From the NCBI GenBank assembly GCA_017554485.1, contig JAFZIG010000042.1:1-61479 (forward strand): a stretch of 61,479 nt of DNA. The letters run 5' to 3'. The DNA is from Acidaminococcaceae bacterium. Its GTDB lineage: Bacteria; Bacillota; Negativicutes; Acidaminococcales; Acidaminococcaceae. The notes below the pieces were generated by a model, which worked only from the letters and a program-made list of their open reading frames with translations, did no database searches and was not told the origin of the DNA. Positions within the stretch are counted from its first letter, which is position 1, and every line of letters starts with the position of its first letter. Made by a program: the position numbers and the translations under genes. Positions 14,888 to 23,983 of this stretch are shown here, piece after piece.

Positions 14888-17800
14888 TCACCTCACTACA
14901 AGGAAACAAATTAATTCGAAATCATCCAGCCCGGAAACATCGGAAACCAAAGCAGAGGTTCCTCCTGCTTTAAACAAACTGTCAATGTCACTTTCTTCTT
15001 TCACATCCATAATAGAGCTTATGGATTCGGAAAGCAGTTCGGAAACCTCGCTCATGTCCCGTCCGTCTTTCGTTTCTTTGTTAAAGACGCTGCACAGGGT
15101 AATGTTTGGTTCACTTTTGCCTTTGCATAAAAAGCGGAATGTGTCCAGCAGCTTTTTCGGGTCAAGGTAATCGCGCACAATCTCGCCTTCGCTGCTGATA
15201 TAAACCATATAAAATGGATGCACCCGGTTGCGGTGGTCTATATTGATGCTTTCATTGATATTTTTCAATACGAACAGCACGCCCGGCGGCGCGTCCGTAC
15301 CGCTTGCAACTACGGCATGGATGCCTTTCGGCGCGTTTTCAATTTCTTCGTGCCGTTTCAGGTATTCCAGCAGGTCAAGGCGGAACTCATTCAGCCCCAA
15401 ATCCATAATGCAAATGCCGTTGGACATATCTTCCAGGTCAACTACTTCTTCCCGCAGCCGTTTCAGCTGCTCCCTGCGGTATTCCAAATCGCCTTTTTCT
15501 TCCGCGTTAATCAGGTCGTCGTCCCCGGTGGAAGTCATAACGGAAATTTTCATGCGGGTTTCCACACGGCTTTTCAGATTGATGTATTCGTCCAGGTCCA
15601 TATCCGGCCAGAAGTTTACAAGCTGTATGTACTGGTTTTGGCTGCCGATACGATCAATGCGGCCAAAGCGCTGGATGATCCGCACCGGGTTCCAGTGAAT
15701 ATCGTAATTGATAAGGTAATCACAATCCTGTAGATTCTGCCCTTCGGAAATACAGTCTGTTGCAATCAGCACATCAATATTTGCATTGCTTTCCGGCATT
15801 AGGATATCTTTGCGTTTTGATATGGGTGAAAAGGCAGTAAGCACGGTGTTCAAATCACTTTTCAATTTGGGAATGGTTGTTTTACCGTCAACAGAGCCAG
15901 TGATTTCTGCTGTGTCCAAGCCAAAGTTTTTCTTTACAAAGCTGCTCACATTTTTGTAAAGGTAATCTGCCGTATCAGAAAACGCAGTAAAGATGATAAT
16001 CTTTTTGTTGTCTTTATTAATGGGTTTTTCTAACTTCTGCCGGATCAGTTTGTAAAGTGTCTGCAATTTTTCATCGTGTACAGGCGTTATGTCTGCAACC
16101 AGACCCTGCAGTGTTTCCAGTTGCGTTGCGTCATTGGTTAAATCATGCAGCCAGCTTTGCAGATCCATATCCGCCAGATCAATTCTCACCTTTTTGCCAA
16201 CAGTAAAGTAATCCGTGTTCTGGTCGTCACCGTCAAAGTCACGGGCATCAGAATACTCTGTCAGTTCCACTACTTTGCTTCCGGATTTAAAAGCATGGAT
16301 CAGTTCAATGGTGCTGTTGATTAACTGCTGGATTCGTTTCAGGGTCAGCCGGAATGAATAGACAGAGCTTTCCAGCCGTTTCAGCAGGTTGATGCTCATC
16401 AGGCGGCGGATGCCTTCTTCACGCCCGCGCTGGGACAGGTTATCTAAACTGCTGTCGGTTTGTTCAATATATTTATCTAAGCGGGAATCAAAAATGAAGT
16501 TTGAAGGTGTGTAAACGGTAAGGTTCAGCGTCATAAGCAGTTCATAAATCTGGGTGTAATTGATTTCCTTGTCGCTACTGGTGAGGCTGGGAAATACGGA
16601 AACAGGTTTCAACCGTTCCGGGAATTTGCCAATCTCTTCCGTATTGTAATATTTTTCAATATGTTTCCGGGACCTGGCAATGGTTACGCTATCCAGTATT
16701 TCAAAGAAGTCAAAATCCAGCGCACGCAACAGGTTCTGGGTGGTGCGCTTCTCTGCAGGCAGTTTGCTCCACTCGTTGAAGGTACGCTGTGCGTTACGGA
16801 ATATATCTTCGATAGATTTATTTGTTTTCAGTTTGGCTTCAAACTGTTCCGGCTCCCCTTCATAGGCAAGTGCCAGCTGGTTGCGCAAATCGGTGAAGCG
16901 GTTGTTCACCGGCGTTGCGGAAAGCATCAGCACTTTCGTCCGCACACCGGCCCGGACGATACGGTCCATCAACCTCTGGTAACGGTTTTCCTTTGTGTTG
17001 CTATGAGTTCCAATGCCATTACGGAAATTGTGAGATTCATCAATTACGCATAAATCATAATTGCCCCAGTTAATCAAGCTCAAGTCTATGCCGTTGGATT
17101 TTCCGCCATTACGGGAAAGGTCTGTGTGGTACAGCACATCATAACGCAGGCGGTCTTCCACGATGGGATTGTTTTTATAATTGCTTTTGTAGGTGCTCCA
17201 GTTCTCTGAAAGCTTTTTGGGGCAAAGCACCAGCACGGATTTATTGCGGTTTTCATAATATTTGATTACAGACAAAGCCGTAAAGGTTTTGCCCAGGCCC
17301 ACGCTGTCAGCCAAAATGCAGCCATTGTATTTTTCCAGTTTGTTGATAATCCCCAGCGCTGCATCTTTCTGAAAATCGTATAACAGATTCCAGATTTTGC
17401 TGCTCTTAAAACCAGTCGCGTCATTTGGCAGCACGTCTTCGGAAATATCTTCCAGAAATTCGTTGAACAGGTTATATAGCATAAAGAAATAGATAAAGTC
17501 CGGTGCGTTTTCGTTATACGCGGCAGAAATGCTTTCAACCACAAGGTCAGTCACGTCCTGGAGCTTTTTGTTGTCATTCCATATTTCTTCAAAGGTGTTA
17601 AGGAGCTGCCGGACGATAATCGGTTCATTGGACTTCTGAACAAAATAATATGCGTTGTTGCCCCGCTCGCAACCCAGGTCTACCGTAGTGAACGCGTTAA
17701 AAGGCATATAAGAAGTTTCATCCACCGTCATGAAGCCCATCATCTGTTCCCCTGTGGTGTTGGATTTGAATTTAACCTTTTTGCGGATCCATTCGGCGCA

Positions 17801-18109
17801 TTCTTTCGCAATGGCTTTTTGTGTCAGCTCATTGCGCAACTTCACTTCAAACTCGGTTCCGTAAATGCTGCGTTCCCGGTTCAAACGGGAAATATAAAAT
17901 TCCCGGCTTGCTTTGGGAGTTTTTTCTTTTAAAAATGTTGGCGATGTAAAAATGAAGCGAAGTTCTTCTACAGACTCCAATTGCTTTTTCAGTTCCTTAA
18001 ACGCATAAATGGAAAAACAGGCTGCCGCCACAGACATCTTGCTGCCTTTTTTGATGGTAACCTGCAAATCTTCTTTTACCGTGTTACGAACATTATCAAG
18101 AATCTGCAT
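14888..18109 (-). CDS. SNF2/DEAD-type helicase with N-terminal PLD-like domain
   Basis: 1073 residues from the ATG at 18109, where AAGGAG lies 8 bases upstream; an in-frame ATG 16 codons earlier has no such site. Residues 1-140 look like the phospholipase D-like N-terminal domain of such helicases (KGSKMSVAAACFSIYAFKEL, then LRFIFTSPTFL), but I see no HxK(x)4D catalytic motif. Helicase motifs: I LADSVGLGKTFTA (about 268-275), II CVIDESHNFRN, III LMLSATPVNN, V-VI ATDCISEGQNLQDCD and IQRFGRIDRIG. It is an SNF2-class translocase, expected to move on duplex DNA. It is the first gene of the defence cassette. Confidence 0.9.
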   Translation of the reverse strand: MQILDNVRNTVKEDLQVTIKKGSKMSVAAACFSIYAFKELKKQLESVEELRFIFTSPTFLKEKTPKASREFYISRLNRERSIYGTEFEVKLRNELTQKAIAKECAEWIRKKVKFKSNTTGEQMMGFMTVDETSYMPFNAFTTVDLGCERGNNAYYFVQKSNEPIIVRQLLNTFEEIWNDNKKLQDVTDLVVESISAAYNENAPDFIYFFMLYNLFNEFLEDISEDVLPNDATGFKSSKIWNLLYDFQKDAALGIINKLEKYNGCILADSVGLGKTFTALSVIKYYENRNKSVLVLCPKKLSENWSTYKSNYKNNPIVEDRLRYDVLYHTDLSRNGGKSNGIDLSLINWGNYDLCVIDESHNFRNGIGTHSNTKENRYQRLMDRIVRAGVRTKVLMLSATPVNNRFTDLRNQLALAYEGEPEQFEAKLKTNKSIEDIFRNAQRTFNEWSKLPAEKRTTQNLLRALDFDFFEILDSVTIARSRKHIEKYYNTEEIGKFPERLKPVSVFPSLTSSDKEINYTQIYELLMTLNLTVYTPSNFIFDSRLDKYIEQTDSSLDNLSQRGREEGIRRLMSINLLKRLESSVYSFRLTLKRIQQLINSTIELIHAFKSGSKVVELTEYSDARDFDGDDQNTDYFTVGKKVRIDLADMDLQSWLHDLTNDATQLETLQGLVADITPVHDEKLQTLYKLIRQKLEKPINKDNKKIIIFTAFSDTADYLYKNVSSFVKKNFGLDTAEITGSVDGKTTIPKLKSDLNTVLTAFSPISKRKDILMPESNANIDVLIATDCISEGQNLQDCDYLINYDIHWNPVRIIQRFGRIDRIGSQNQYIQLVNFWPDMDLDEYINLKSRVETRMKISVMTSTGDDDLINAEEKGDLEYRREQLKRLREEVVDLEDMSNGICIMDLGLNEFRLDLLEYLKRHEEIENAPKGIHAVVASGTDAPPGVLFVLKNINESINIDHRNRVHPFYMVYISSEGEIVRDYLDPKKLLDTFRFLCKGKSEPNITLCSVFNKETKDGRDMSEVSELLSESISSIMDVKEESDIDSLFKAGGTSALVSDVSGLDDFELICFLVVR

Positions 18110-18231
18110 AACTTCGCTCCTTAAAAAATGCAATTTACACAGTGTTCTATAGTCCAAATTTGAATAATTTGTTTATCATATGCAAAAGTTTTTATATTTT
18201 TGGAATCTACTTCCCCCCTTTTATTCTTATT

Positions 18232-18237
18232 ATTATA
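18232..18237 (-). promoter_or_regulatory. -10 box, candidate promoter of the defence cassette
   Basis: Minus strand TGATATAAT (extended -10). No good -35 is present (TATTTT at 17 bases). The leader to the helicase ATG at 18109 would be about 115 bases. It lies immediately downstream of a perfect AT-only 20-bp palindrome (18241-18260). Confidence 0.4.
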
Positions 18238-18254
18238 TCATATTTTTATATATA

Positions 18255-18304
18255 AAAATAGACACAGCTTGAATTAATCATAAAACAAGCTGTGTCTGTG
18301 TGCT
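18255..18304 (-). repeat. 50-bp direct repeat, copy 1 (hairpin/terminator downstream of rpn)
   Basis: Identical to copy 2 (19391-19440) at 49 of 50 positions. It holds a perfect 12-bp stem, AGACACAGCTTG / CAAGCTGTGTCT, around a 14-base AT-rich loop. On the minus strand the stem is followed by ATTTTTA, so it could end the rpn transcript, which stops 72 bases upstream. The two copies bracket the Rpn nuclease gene. Confidence 0.85.
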
Positions 18305-18376
18305 TTTTCAATTACAGAGGCTATCGTTTTATATTATAAAATGTATTCCCACGACATTTCGTAATTTGCAGAAACA

Positions 18377-19270
18377 TTACTTGGACTTCAGTTTCTGGCA
18401 GATTTCGGCAATCTCCTCTTCACTTTTTCCGCTAGCTCGGAGGGCAGCAATGAAGTCTTTCAGCGCTTCAGCTTTACCTTCGGCTATTCCTTCTGCTTTT
18501 CCCTTTTCAAAACCTTCTTTACGCACAAAATCTTCCCGCGCCCGTTTGTCCCAAAGGTATTTCTGATGCTGTTCATAAGCGGTAATGCAAAGAGGATCTT
18601 TTACAAAATCTTTCTCAGCTTCCATTGCTGTACGGATATCGGCGTCTTCCATGGCAAGCTGCCTCCTTTCCTCCATCGTTGTCTTTGAAGATAAATACGC
18701 AAGCCAGCGTTCCAGCCGTTTCATTTTCCGGCTTCCATCGTGTTGCCATTTCGGCAATTCTACAAAATGAATCTCCAAATCCTTCGTCAGTGCGTGTTGC
18801 AAATCTTTTGTGTTCAGCACTGCAAAGCAACTGTGGTACTCAGGCCATTCTTCATCAGTAAACAACCGGTAGTCCAAAATATTGATGGTTACCGTACGGG
18901 CCAGGCTGTGGAAGTCTTCCCCTTTTTGCAGTCGACGATGATACAGCTGCGCCCAATAATGCAGGGTACGCCGATCCATAAAGTCATATTGCTGTAACTG
19001 GATTTCTACATTAACCAGCGTTCCGTCACTGCTTTTGCCTACCACATCAAGAACCACGCCTTTGCCTTGTTCCCTGTCCGGGTCAAGTTCCCTGTCAACA
19101 AATTCGAAATCTTTAATCTCTGCAGTCCCTTCAAATTCAAAGAAACTGTTGACTAACCCCAGTGTCAGCTGCTTCCGTTTTTCGTTTGCAAAAATATATT
19201 TGGCAAACGCGTCGTTCATGCGGTTCAAATCTTCAATTTTTAAAAATGCATTTTTCAAAACTTTGCTCAT
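18377..19270 (-). CDS. Rpn-family PD-(D/E)XK nuclease / transposase-like protein
   Basis: 297 residues from the ATG at 19270 (AAGGAAAG upstream), 14 codons inside the longest frame. The N-terminal segment MNDAFAKYIFANEKRKQLTL and LVNSFFEF are typical of the PD-(D/E)XK transposase (Rpn/DUF4351-type) family. The active site reads VVLDVVGKSSDG then VNVEIQLQ (D...E-x-Q). The helical C-terminus ends in a charged repeat (EKGKAEGIAEGKAEALKDF) that often varies in length. Rpn proteins promote RecA-independent recombination and some act in phage defence. The gene is bracketed by two 50-bp direct repeats, and stands upstream of the defence cassette. Confidence 0.9.
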   Translation of the reverse strand: MSKVLKNAFLKIEDLNRMNDAFAKYIFANEKRKQLTLGLVNSFFEFEGTAEIKDFEFVDRELDPDREQGKGVVLDVVGKSSDGTLVNVEIQLQQYDFMDRRTLHYWAQLYHRRLQKGEDFHSLARTVTINILDYRLFTDEEWPEYHSCFAVLNTKDLQHALTKDLEIHFVELPKWQHDGSRKMKRLERWLAYLSSKTTMEERRQLAMEDADIRTAMEAEKDFVKDPLCITAYEQHQKYLWDKRAREDFVRKEGFEKGKAEGIAEGKAEALKDFIAALRASGKSEEEIAEICQKLKSK

Positions 19271-19390
19271 GCAATCTTTCCTTTCTTTTCGGAACGATTG
19301 CCTCCGGCACAAAGCTTTTTACAATCCTGCTGCACACAAAACAGGAAAAAACTCTGCGCATATATAGTTTAGCACATTTTGAGCTATAAT

Positions 19391-19440
19391 AAAATAGACA
19401 CAGCCTGAATTAATCATAAAACAAGCTGTGTCTGTGTGCT
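19391..19440 (-). repeat. 50-bp direct repeat, copy 2 (hairpin/terminator downstream of LD-carboxypeptidase)
   Basis: Differs from copy 1 by a single base inside the stem (AGACACAGCCTG instead of ...CTTG). In an RNA made from the minus strand this change gives a G-U pair and keeps the stem; in plus-strand RNA it gives a C-A mismatch. That favours minus-strand function. It lies 80 bases past the carboxypeptidase stop and 121 bases before the rpn start. Confidence 0.85.
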
Positions 19441-19519
19441 AAAATTTCCAAATACAATTGTCCTGATAATCTTAAACTTTTTCTAAAATACTCCCTCTGC
19501 CACTTAGTATAAATTGATT

Positions 19520-20590
19520 TTAATCCTGCCTGTTCCATTCAATCCTGAATTGTTTCTGGTTTACCGTAAGACGGATCTTCTCACCCATGAGCAGCGGATA
19601 ATTGACTTTGCCATGGCCGGCGGGGAATCCGAACGCAACAGGGATAACCAGTCCCTGCGTGAACTCCCTGACAATCATATCCGCGACAGATTGATATATA
19701 CCGCCGCGGGAACTGCCGCTATAATCACCCTCCTCAAACCCCGGCATGTCGACCCACTCCCCGCAGATGATCCCAGACGCGCGCTCCAGTACGCCGCAAT
19801 GCTTCAGGATCGTCAGATACCTGTGAATATGCTGCAGGTCTTCACTTTCTTCCTCGATAAAGAGGATATACGGGACTTGCCTGGCCGTCGCGTCATAGGC
19901 CGTATTCAGAACGGAGGTAAAGGTTGAAAGATTCCCGCCGATCAGGATTCCTTCCGCTTCACCTTCACGGTAACGCGGACCGTTTTTACATTCATAGGCT
20001 GGAATGATTCCCCTCAGCATCTGTTTTTCCACGCTGGCATTCTTTTTCGGAAGGTCCGTAAAAGTCGCGCTCATGGAACAGTGGACCGACGGAAGGCCGG
20101 CGCTCGTCCACGCGGAATGAAAGACGGTAATATCGCTGTATCCGATGATGAGTTTCCGGGAAGAATTTATCAGTCCCGGGGCGCGCAAAGTCATCTCATC
20201 CATAACTTCCGATGCTCCGTACCCGCCGCGAACACAAAATACAGCCTTTATGGACGGATCTTCCAATGCCCACCGCAGATCTTCCAGACAGTCCTCTTTT
20301 GAACGCACCTTATCACAAACATGCTTCCCTTCCACGGGGATATACCCCCAGGAACGAAGACCGTTAACGGTGGCGTCGACCTGCTCACGGCTTGGCAGTG
20401 CAGAGGGGGAAATCACCGCAATCCTGTCGCCTTCAGACAGAAACATATCACGGTGAGGACCGGCGTAAGGGGCAAAACGGACTTTGCAGGATGTGTCGAC
20501 GCCCTCAGAATAACTCTGGGAATCCGCCAAAGCGGCCGTCTGTGCGCCAAGTAACAGCAGCATAAAAACAAAAGATATTATTTTCTTCAT
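19520..20590 (-). CDS. Exported S66-family LD-carboxypeptidase
   Basis: 356 residues from the ATG at 20590 (AAGGAAGG upstream). A signal peptide (MKKIISFVFMLLLLGAQTA) precedes the S66 fold: GDRIAVISPSALPSREQV, VFCVRGGYGASEVMDEM, the nucleophile elbow IIGYSDITVFHSAW, the acidic ILFIEEESEDL and the histidine segment PVAFGFPAGHGK. These supply the Ser-Glu-His triad. S66 enzymes cleave the L-Lys/mDAP-D-Ala bond of murein tetrapeptides or, in the MccF branch, detoxify microcin C. LdcA used in murein recycling is cytoplasmic, so the signal peptide is unusual and suggests action outside the inner membrane. Confidence 0.9.
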   Translation of the reverse strand: MKKIISFVFMLLLLGAQTAALADSQSYSEGVDTSCKVRFAPYAGPHRDMFLSEGDRIAVISPSALPSREQVDATVNGLRSWGYIPVEGKHVCDKVRSKEDCLEDLRWALEDPSIKAVFCVRGGYGASEVMDEMTLRAPGLINSSRKLIIGYSDITVFHSAWTSAGLPSVHCSMSATFTDLPKKNASVEKQMLRGIIPAYECKNGPRYREGEAEGILIGGNLSTFTSVLNTAYDATARQVPYILFIEEESEDLQHIHRYLTILKHCGVLERASGIICGEWVDMPGFEEGDYSGSSRGGIYQSVADMIVREFTQGLVIPVAFGFPAGHGKVNYPLLMGEKIRLTVNQKQFRIEWNRQD

Positions 20591-20670
20591 ACAATACCCT
20601 TCCTTAAACAAATCAGCATGGATTGAACTTCTTCTTGAACCCGTAGCTGGACAGCAGCAACGATAACTTT

Positions 20671-22506
20671 CTATACTCCGTGTTTCTTCTTTTTATTATC
20701 GTACATGTTCTGGTCAGACCGCAGGTACAAGGTCTCGAAAGTGTCATTGTTTTCCGCACTGTAATCTGACGTCCCAACGCTGACGCTTATCTTGCTGTCC
20801 ATCATTTCAGGAATGCTGATACAGCTGATCTCATGATGCAGCCGCAGAATGAGTCTGTGCTTAGCGTCTTCTTGTTCTATACCGGGAACAAAGACCGCGA
20901 ACTCATCTCCTCCCAGACGGAATACAATATCGCTGTCCCTGAAGGTTTTACGAAGAGCATTTGCAAGCGCAACGATGGCAGCATCCCCGACTGCATGACC
21001 GAACCTGTCATTAACTAACTTAAAATCATCAATGTCCAATAGAACAAACATTCCCTTTGATATTGATGCAAGCATGGTACGGATTCGCGCTTCCCCGGTT
21101 CTCCTGTTATACAGCCCGCTTAATGCATCTGTTTCCGCAAGCTTTCTCAAATGTTCCTGTTGCTTCCGTTCCCTGTCTATTGACTCAACAGCCCAAATGA
21201 TATGCCACAGTTTGCCTTGGGCGTCGCGGTCAACCATAATCAGCTGGTTACGCAGCCAGCATCCTTCATTATTCAGGAAATCATAAGAAACAGCACGAGC
21301 GTCTTGCAGCCGTTCTTCATACGTAGCAGGATCCATGAACTGAATCAGCATATCCCGCGATTCAGCCGAAGACATCCTTTCAGCCAAATGCACAATCCTT
21401 TTGCTGTAGTCGGCAAAATTACCTTCCAACAGCCAGTCGTGCTTATCGTTGCTCGTAAGTACCGTCATTTGATCTGTCTTTAAGTCTACCAGTGTCATGG
21501 AGTCATAAATATCTGCCACTGCATGTATTTCCTGGTAAAGACGTTCCGCTTCCCGATATTTGCGATTGATACTTTTTGTAATCCCGTACCATACGGAAAA
21601 TAACAAAACAAGGATCAAAAACAAAATGCTATTTAAATACCTGACAGAACTTAGCAAATTTACTTCATTTAAAATCAGCGCGGCGCACCAGGTATTGTTG
21701 ATCCGCTCAGCAAAAATAATCTCCCCTTCCGACGGGCCGGCATCATAAAAATTCTTTCTCTCTGCAATATATCTTACGCGTTCTGCCAGTTCTTTCTGGT
21801 AGCTGTTCCCATCCTGCAGATAGTTCTTTCCCATCTCTTCGTGCCGGGAATGTACTACTACGTTTCCGCTGCTGTCCAAAATTAACGCAGCCTTAACACC
21901 CTCTTCCAGGGCAAGTTCGTCCAATGTTTTCTGCAAACCGTCCATAAAGATATCTATGGATAAAACGCTTTCACCGTCACGGAGGAGTTTGCTGATGGAC
22001 ATCATCATAGTTTTCGTCTGTAGATTTAAAAACGGCGAAACCAGTGTGACTTTGCCTTTGTTAGCCTTTGCGGCAATATACCATGGTCTTTGGGTAGGCT
22101 CATAATCTTTATCGGGAACCCATCCTGAAGCATCCAGATAATCGCCTCTGCAGTAACCGTACACGCCGGTATAATTGTTTTCCACAAGAGAAGCGACGTT
22201 GGCCATTTCCCTTATAAAATGTTCACCGATTTCCTTGTTCGACCTGCCTTCCGCTATCATGTCCTCCACATGGACCGCGCTGAATTCAACAGCATCTGCC
22301 GGCCGGGCCAGATAGTATTCCGTACTTTTCGCCAGTTGTATAACATTGTTCTCCCAAACATTCAGAATCTTTTGTTTCGCGACAGTATACATGATACGGA
22401 AGAAAGCCATAATGATAATAGCTATGACAGACAGGATTATAACAGACACAATGAGGTGTCTGTTTCTGAATTTCTTATAATCTTTTAACTGTTTAATCTT
22501 CATCAT
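20671..22506 (-). CDS. Cache-domain diguanylate cyclase
   Basis: 611 residues from the first of two adjacent ATGs (22506/22503; GGAGAG upstream). Order: transmembrane helix (about 22-45), extracytoplasmic Cache sensor with the RPWYIAA motif near residue 150, second helix (about 295-315), a PAS-like segment (YDSMTLVDLKTDQM), then a GGDEF domain. The active site is intact (FRLGGDEFAVFVPG, residue 532 on). An RxxD product-inhibition site lies five residues before it (RDSD). It should make cyclic di-GMP from two GTP in response to an external small molecule and be feedback-limited. A single-gene unit. Confidence 0.95.
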   Translation of the reverse strand: MMKIKQLKDYKKFRNRHLIVSVIILSVIAIIIMAFFRIMYTVAKQKILNVWENNVIQLAKSTEYYLARPADAVEFSAVHVEDMIAEGRSNKEIGEHFIREMANVASLVENNYTGVYGYCRGDYLDASGWVPDKDYEPTQRPWYIAAKANKGKVTLVSPFLNLQTKTMMMSISKLLRDGESVLSIDIFMDGLQKTLDELALEEGVKAALILDSSGNVVVHSRHEEMGKNYLQDGNSYQKELAERVRYIAERKNFYDAGPSEGEIIFAERINNTWCAALILNEVNLLSSVRYLNSILFLILVLLFSVWYGITKSINRKYREAERLYQEIHAVADIYDSMTLVDLKTDQMTVLTSNDKHDWLLEGNFADYSKRIVHLAERMSSAESRDMLIQFMDPATYEERLQDARAVSYDFLNNEGCWLRNQLIMVDRDAQGKLWHIIWAVESIDRERKQQEHLRKLAETDALSGLYNRRTGEARIRTMLASISKGMFVLLDIDDFKLVNDRFGHAVGDAAIVALANALRKTFRDSDIVFRLGGDEFAVFVPGIEQEDAKHRLILRLHHEISCISIPEMMDSKISVSVGTSDYSAENNDTFETLYLRSDQNMYDNKKKKHGV

Positions 22507-22550
22507 TATCGGCTTCTCTCCGGCAACCCTGATGTGCATATTGTGAATCG

Positions 22551-22556
22551 ATTATA
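22551..22556 (-). promoter_or_regulatory. -10 box, candidate promoter of the diguanylate cyclase gene
   Basis: Minus strand CTATAAT, about 45 bases before the start codon. The -35 is poor. GAATCG and CGATTC arms (22546-22595 region) flank it. Confidence 0.35.
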
Positions 22557-22597
22557 GTAGAATAAAATTTAACGATTCATTCTCTTTTAAAACCGGT

Positions 22598-23437
22598 TTA
22601 CCAGTTCTTGCGCATCTCTTCAAAGTCAATCGTCTTACCGACTTTTTTCCATATCCTCCAAGCGATCAGTCCGGTGATCAAAATAGTGATTGGGTAAACA
22701 TAATGAATATTTAACATGCTTCCAGCCTTATCCGGTCTTATATAAGTACCGTAGCTGAGCTTCGGTGAACTTATGAAGATCGACGAGCTGAAGGAAACAA
22801 AATAATCATACAAAGTGTGTACGATCCCGCAGGCCAATATATTGCGTGTTTTCCAGTACAGAACCAGCAATGCAAAGCCGAAGACCGCGCATGACAACGT
22901 TTTCAAGACAGCCTGCGCCCATGCCAGGCCGCTGGTCAGACTGGATCCCAAACAATGCGCAGCTCCGAAAATCAGCGTAGAGATCAACGCGCTCATAAGA
23001 AAAACATGCTTTGAATTCCTGAACTGATAGACAATGGCATCATTCAGAACTCCCCGGAAGCAGAGTTCCTCAAACAGGCAAATGAAAAAGTACATAAAGA
23101 AAATGATGATTGCCCGCGACTGCCATCCTGCCGGCATCCCGCCGGCACGCGTCAGATGTCCGTAAAAGGCGAATAAGCCTACAAACAGGGCGATAATCCA
23201 GAGCCCTGCTCCTTTTTTGATCACATACCCGGTCTGGTTATTGATCTGGGACAGTGTCTTATTTCCCGAAATCAGCCAGAGGAAAAACAACATGATCACG
23301 CACAGCACGACTCGCACTTCTAATATCTTCAAAAAGGTTTCATGGGGAGAGTACAGGACTCCTGTTATAGCCAACACAAACGCAATCAAAGCAATAATTA
23401 TCGGATACCTTTTTAAAAAACCCTGAGACGTTGTCAT
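22598..23437 (-). CDS. CPBP-family intramembrane metalloprotease
   Basis: 279 residues with about seven or eight hydrophobic helices. The family motifs are present: FEELCFRGVL (EExxxR, near residue 143), FGAAHCLGS (first His) and CGIVHTLYDYF (second His). CPBP (CAAX/Abi) proteases cleave within or next to membrane helices. Bacterial members often process or protect against bacteriocins and signal peptides, but the substrate is unknown. GAGGAGGG lies 7 bases before the ATG. No bacteriocin gene is adjacent. Confidence 0.92.
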   Translation of the reverse strand: MTTSQGFLKRYPIIIALIAFVLAITGVLYSPHETFLKILEVRVVLCVIMLFFLWLISGNKTLSQINNQTGYVIKKGAGLWIIALFVGLFAFYGHLTRAGGMPAGWQSRAIIIFFMYFFICLFEELCFRGVLNDAIVYQFRNSKHVFLMSALISTLIFGAAHCLGSSLTSGLAWAQAVLKTLSCAVFGFALLVLYWKTRNILACGIVHTLYDYFVSFSSSIFISSPKLSYGTYIRPDKAGSMLNIHYVYPITILITGLIAWRIWKKVGKTIDFEEMRKNW

Positions 23438-23476
23438 GAAATATCCCTCCTCATTAAAACATTTACAATATAATAT

Positions 23477-23959
23477 TTACCCTACCACCAGGTCATCTAC
23501 CGTCGCCTTGGTAGCCTTTACCAGATCATCCGGGGCAGCCATGATTTGCATTCCCCGCATGCCGGCGCTGATGGCGATAACGTCAAACAGCTGGCACGTC
23601 TCATCCATAAACACCGGGTAATCTTTTTTGGCGCCCAACGGCGAACAGCCGCCCCGGATATATCCGGTCAGCGGCAGGACTTCTTTCAGATGTACCAGTT
23701 CGCACCGTTTATTATCGCTCACCCTGGCCAGCTTCTTTAAATCGAGTTCGCCGTTCCCCGGTATTACGGCAAAGACAACTCCCGTTTTATCGCCGCGTAC
23801 ACACAGGGTTTTAAAGACCTGTTCCGGCGGCATGCCAACTTCTTTAGCTACATGGACGGCATCCAGATGTTCCTCATCTACTGGATAGGTTTTCAACTCA
23901 TACTGAATATGCAGCTCGTCCAATATACGGGCTGCGTTTGTTTTCTTAATCTTTTTCAT
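23477..23959 (-). CDS. ybaK: Cys-tRNA(Pro) deacylase, YbaK/EbsC family
   Basis: 160 residues, the family length. It has the YbaK pattern: [34 protein letters not shown] (the Lys of VFKTL is the catalytic one), [19 protein letters not shown], then [19 protein letters not shown] and the closing [15 protein letters not shown]. The enzyme hydrolyses Cys-tRNA(Pro) formed by misacylation, acting in trans after prolyl-tRNA synthetase. It is cytoplasmic. No translation genes are adjacent. Confidence 0.95.
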   Translation of the reverse strand: MKKIKKTNAARILDELHIQYELKTYPVDEEHLDAVHVAKEVGMPPEQVFKTLCVRGDKTGVVFAVIPGNGELDLKKLARVSDNKRCELVHLKEVLPLTGYIRGGCSPLGAKKDYPVFMDETCQLFDVIAISAGMRGMQIMAAPDDLVKATKATVDDLVVG

Positions 23960-23983
23960 GAAGGATATTCACTTTACACATTC

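Noticed and set aside
5000-19500. Attachment sites or integrase marking the defence island as an integrative element
   Set aside because: No integrase, tRNA or matching ends around the whole island were seen. The 50-bp repeats bracket only rpn.
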